Positions 5,984 through 7,614 of a stretch of DNA of 7,614 bases are shown piece by piece. This DNA comes from an uncultured bacterium (GTDB taxonomy: Bacteria > Planctomycetota > Phycisphaerae > Phycisphaerales > SM1A02), in NCBI GenBank assembly GCA_903914045.1, contig CAIWNO010000307.1, forward strand, positions 1 through 7,614, given 5' to 3'. The position numbers and the translations under genes were made by a program. Numbering within the stretch: position 1 is the first letter of the stretch; each line of letters begins with the position of its first letter. Below the pieces are notes generated by a model. That model saw only the letters and a list, made by a program, of their open reading frames with translations, was not told where the DNA came from and made no database searches.

Positions 5984-7614
5984 ATGCGAACCAACCTCAT
6001 CGCTGGACTCCTGTTAGCAACAACTTCCGCGGCGTTTGCGCAGGACATCAATGAAATCCGCGTGCAACAAACCGGCATCGACACCCAGATTTATGCCGAG
6101 ATTAAAGGCGTGGCTGGAACCGATCTTTCCACCTACACCCTGATTGTCATTGGCAACGATGACTTCGCGACTCCCCCCGCGCAGAACGGCTACATCGAAA
6201 GCGCGATTCAATTGTCAGGACTCATTCCTGCAAGCGGCTACTACGTTGTGGCGGAACCTTCTTACACGCTGACCACTCCAGATCTTTTCTCATTCCTAGA
6301 TTTCCAAGCTGACAACAATAAGACCTACATGCTGGTGAAAAATTTCACCGGCGGAGTTGGTTCAATTGTTGATGCCAATTTCGACGGCACGCTTGACACA
6401 ACTTTCTGGTCAAGCATTTCCTCATCCGTGGCGTTTGTGGCAAGCGCCACACAAGACGGCATGTTTAGTGATTACGTCTATAGCGCCAATAAAGTCGGTC
6501 CAGACGGCGGCTTCTTTCCAAGCAAGGCTCAACGCTGCGAAGACTCTGGCGTTTGGACGATTGGTTTCGCGGAGGTTTCCTCAACAAGCGACACCCCAGG
6601 CGTGGTCAATGCCGTTTGTTCATCCAGCACCGTGGTCGTTCAACTCAATGAACTTCGTATCGATCAACAAGGCGCCGACAACGATGAATTCGCGGAACTT
6701 TCTGGTCAGCCTGGCGCTGATCTGAGTTCACTGACCTATATTGTCATTGGTGATGGAACGACAACCACCAAGTCTGGCGTGATTGAATGCGTCATGCCAC
6801 TCATTGGAAAGACCATGCCAGCCAATGGTCTTTTCTTAATTACAAACAAAGCCACTGGCCAAGACGGTATTGCCTTTGGCAAAACTGGCGACCTGCAATC
6901 TACGACAATGGTGTTTGAAAACAGTGACAACGTCACGCACTTAATCGTCCGCAGTTTCACTGGAACATTGGCGCAAGACTTGGACACCAACGACGACGGC
7001 GTGCTTGAATTCAAGCCTTGGACCAGCGTTGTGGATGGCTTGGCTGTGTGCAACACAACCGCGGCCGCACCCGTCACCAGCGAGTGGTGGTACACCCCTG
7101 TCAATGAAGCAGGATTTGTTATTCCACGCAGTGCCCCAGACACCATTTATCCAGGAACCATGTTCTATCGCTGCTCACCGCAAGGCAGTTGGAAGTTGGG
7201 CTTCTTCGATCCCGTTGCAGCTGGTTCAGCCAACTTGGATTCCCCAAGCGCTGTAAATCCTGAATGCTCCAACTGTGGTTCAGGTGCCAGCAGTTGCTTC
7301 ACCACCCACCTTGATCCTGGTTGCAACAACGCAAATTGCTGCGCAACCGTGTGCTCATTGCTGCCTGCGTGCTGCAGTACAGCTTGGGATCAGGGATGTA
7401 AGGACGCATCCTTTGGATACTGCTTGCAAGGTGGCAACCCACCAGCCATTCAACTAAGCGAAATCCGCACCTTTGATGAGCCAACACGCAATGACAGCTT
7501 GCCGCTGAATCAGTACCTAGAAATTTCTGGTCCTGCCAACGCGTCGCTCAATGGCGTCAGCTTGGTCATTATTGCAGCGGGTGGAACCCCCTACGATTAC
7601 CGTGGCTTTGTTGA
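5984..7614 (+). CDS. secreted modular protein with lamin-tail-like repeats and a Cys-rich module (3' end outside window)
   Basis: The frame runs 543 codons from the ATG at 5984 to the window edge without a stop. AGGG (5970-5973) lies 10 nt before the start. Residues 1-19 are a signal peptide (hydrophobic core, AFA before Gln20). Two tandem repeats of ~200 residues follow, at ~22-212 and ~220-428. Each has in order: an opening strand (INEIRVQQ / LNELRIDQQ), AEIKGVAGTDLSTYTLIVIG / AELSGQPGADLSSLTYIVIG, FTG then a calcium-loop-like DANFDGTLD (130-138) / DTNDDGVLE (334-342), and RC-x4-G-x-W-x2-GF ending in TPGVVNAVC / SPSAVNPEC. Residues 428-480 contain 11 Cys, with NCCATVC, ACC and WDQGC. A third repeat starts at ~491 (LSEIRTFDE, YLEISGPANASLNGVSLVII) and is cut off. 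The opening resembles lamin-tail domains of planctomycetal exported proteins. No catalytic motif is visible; a surface, adhesive or structural role is inference. The anchor or sorting signal, if any, lies beyond the window. Confidence 0.88.
   Translation, partial: MRTNLIAGLLLATTSAAFAQDINEIRVQQTGIDTQIYAEIKGVAGTDLSTYTLIVIGNDDFATPPAQNGYIESAIQLSGLIPASGYYVVAEPSYTLTTPDLFSFLDFQADNNKTYMLVKNFTGGVGSIVDANFDGTLDTTFWSSISSSVAFVASATQDGMFSDYVYSANKVGPDGGFFPSKAQRCEDSGVWTIGFAEVSSTSDTPGVVNAVCSSSTVVVQLNELRIDQQGADNDEFAELSGQPGADLSSLTYIVIGDGTTTTKSGVIECVMPLIGKTMPANGLFLITNKATGQDGIAFGKTGDLQSTTMVFENSDNVTHLIVRSFTGTLAQDLDTNDDGVLEFKPWTSVVDGLAVCNTTAAAPVTSEWWYTPVNEAGFVIPRSAPDTIYPGTMFYRCSPQGSWKLGFFDPVAAGSANLDSPSAVNPECSNCGSGASSCFTTHLDPGCNNANCCATVCSLLPACCSTAWDQGCKDASFGYCLQGGNPPAIQLSEIRTFDEPTRNDSLPLNQYLEISGPANASLNGVSLVIIAAGGTPYDYRGFV

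Noticed and set aside
6357..6725. 122-residue plus-strand ORF, and others (6736-7146 minus, 7005-7256 plus) in the right-hand region
   Set aside because: They are other-frame shadows of the long frame 5984->7614, which has a signal peptide and internal repeats.
1..7614. Mobile elements, CRISPR arrays, tRNA or rRNA genes, toxin-antitoxin or defence genes
   Set aside because: No transposase, integrase, repeat-spacer pattern, cloverleaf or recognisable defence motif was found on either strand by reading; the gene content is housekeeping and envelope.

Overview
The window looks like ordinary chromosome from a Planctomycetes bacterium, probably class Phycisphaerae. Three things point there. A minus-strand protein belongs to the Minf_1886/TIGR04138 family, which is known essentially from Planctomycetes and Verrucomicrobia. 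The secreted protein at the right end carries lamin-tail-like repeats and a CC-x3-VC / CC-x3-WD-x2-C cysteine module, a combination I associate with planctomycetal exported proteins. The Ffh G domain carries lineage-type changes (SKFDSD in place of TKxDGD, and an extra segment before DTAGR). The taxon is an inference from family knowledge; no rRNA or other marker is present.

Layout, left to right. (1) 2-718 (+) is the C-terminal part of dxs, cut by the window start. (2) 718-888 (+) is a possible 56-residue ORF that starts inside the dxs stop (TAATG) and ends 12 nt before ffh; its status is uncertain. (3) 901-2385 (+) is ffh, the SRP GTPase. (4) 2386-2508 is a convergent gap with a strong hairpin. 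(5) 2509-3948 (-) is an AI-2E family (PerM/UPF0118) membrane protein with an unusual Ser/Ala-rich insert. (6) 4081-4560 (-) is the Minf_1886 family protein, upstream of and probably co-oriented in transcription with the transporter. (7) 4561-4810 is a divergent promoter region. (8) 4811-5671 (+) is an OmpA-family lipoprotein. (9) 5672-5983 is a 312-nt AT-richer gap with two hairpins after the lipoprotein gene and a structured leader just before the next gene. (10) 5984->7614 (+) is a large secreted repeat protein that runs off the right edge without a stop.

Functionally, dxs (isoprenoid precursors) and ffh (co-translational membrane targeting) are housekeeping genes. The remaining genes concern the envelope and cell surface: an integral membrane transporter-like protein, a peptidoglycan-binding lipoprotein and a modular exported protein. 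I see no tRNA, rRNA, CRISPR array, insertion sequence or phage gene, and no clear defence or novel multi-gene system. The most distinctive item is the modular repeat architecture of the 5984->7614 protein.
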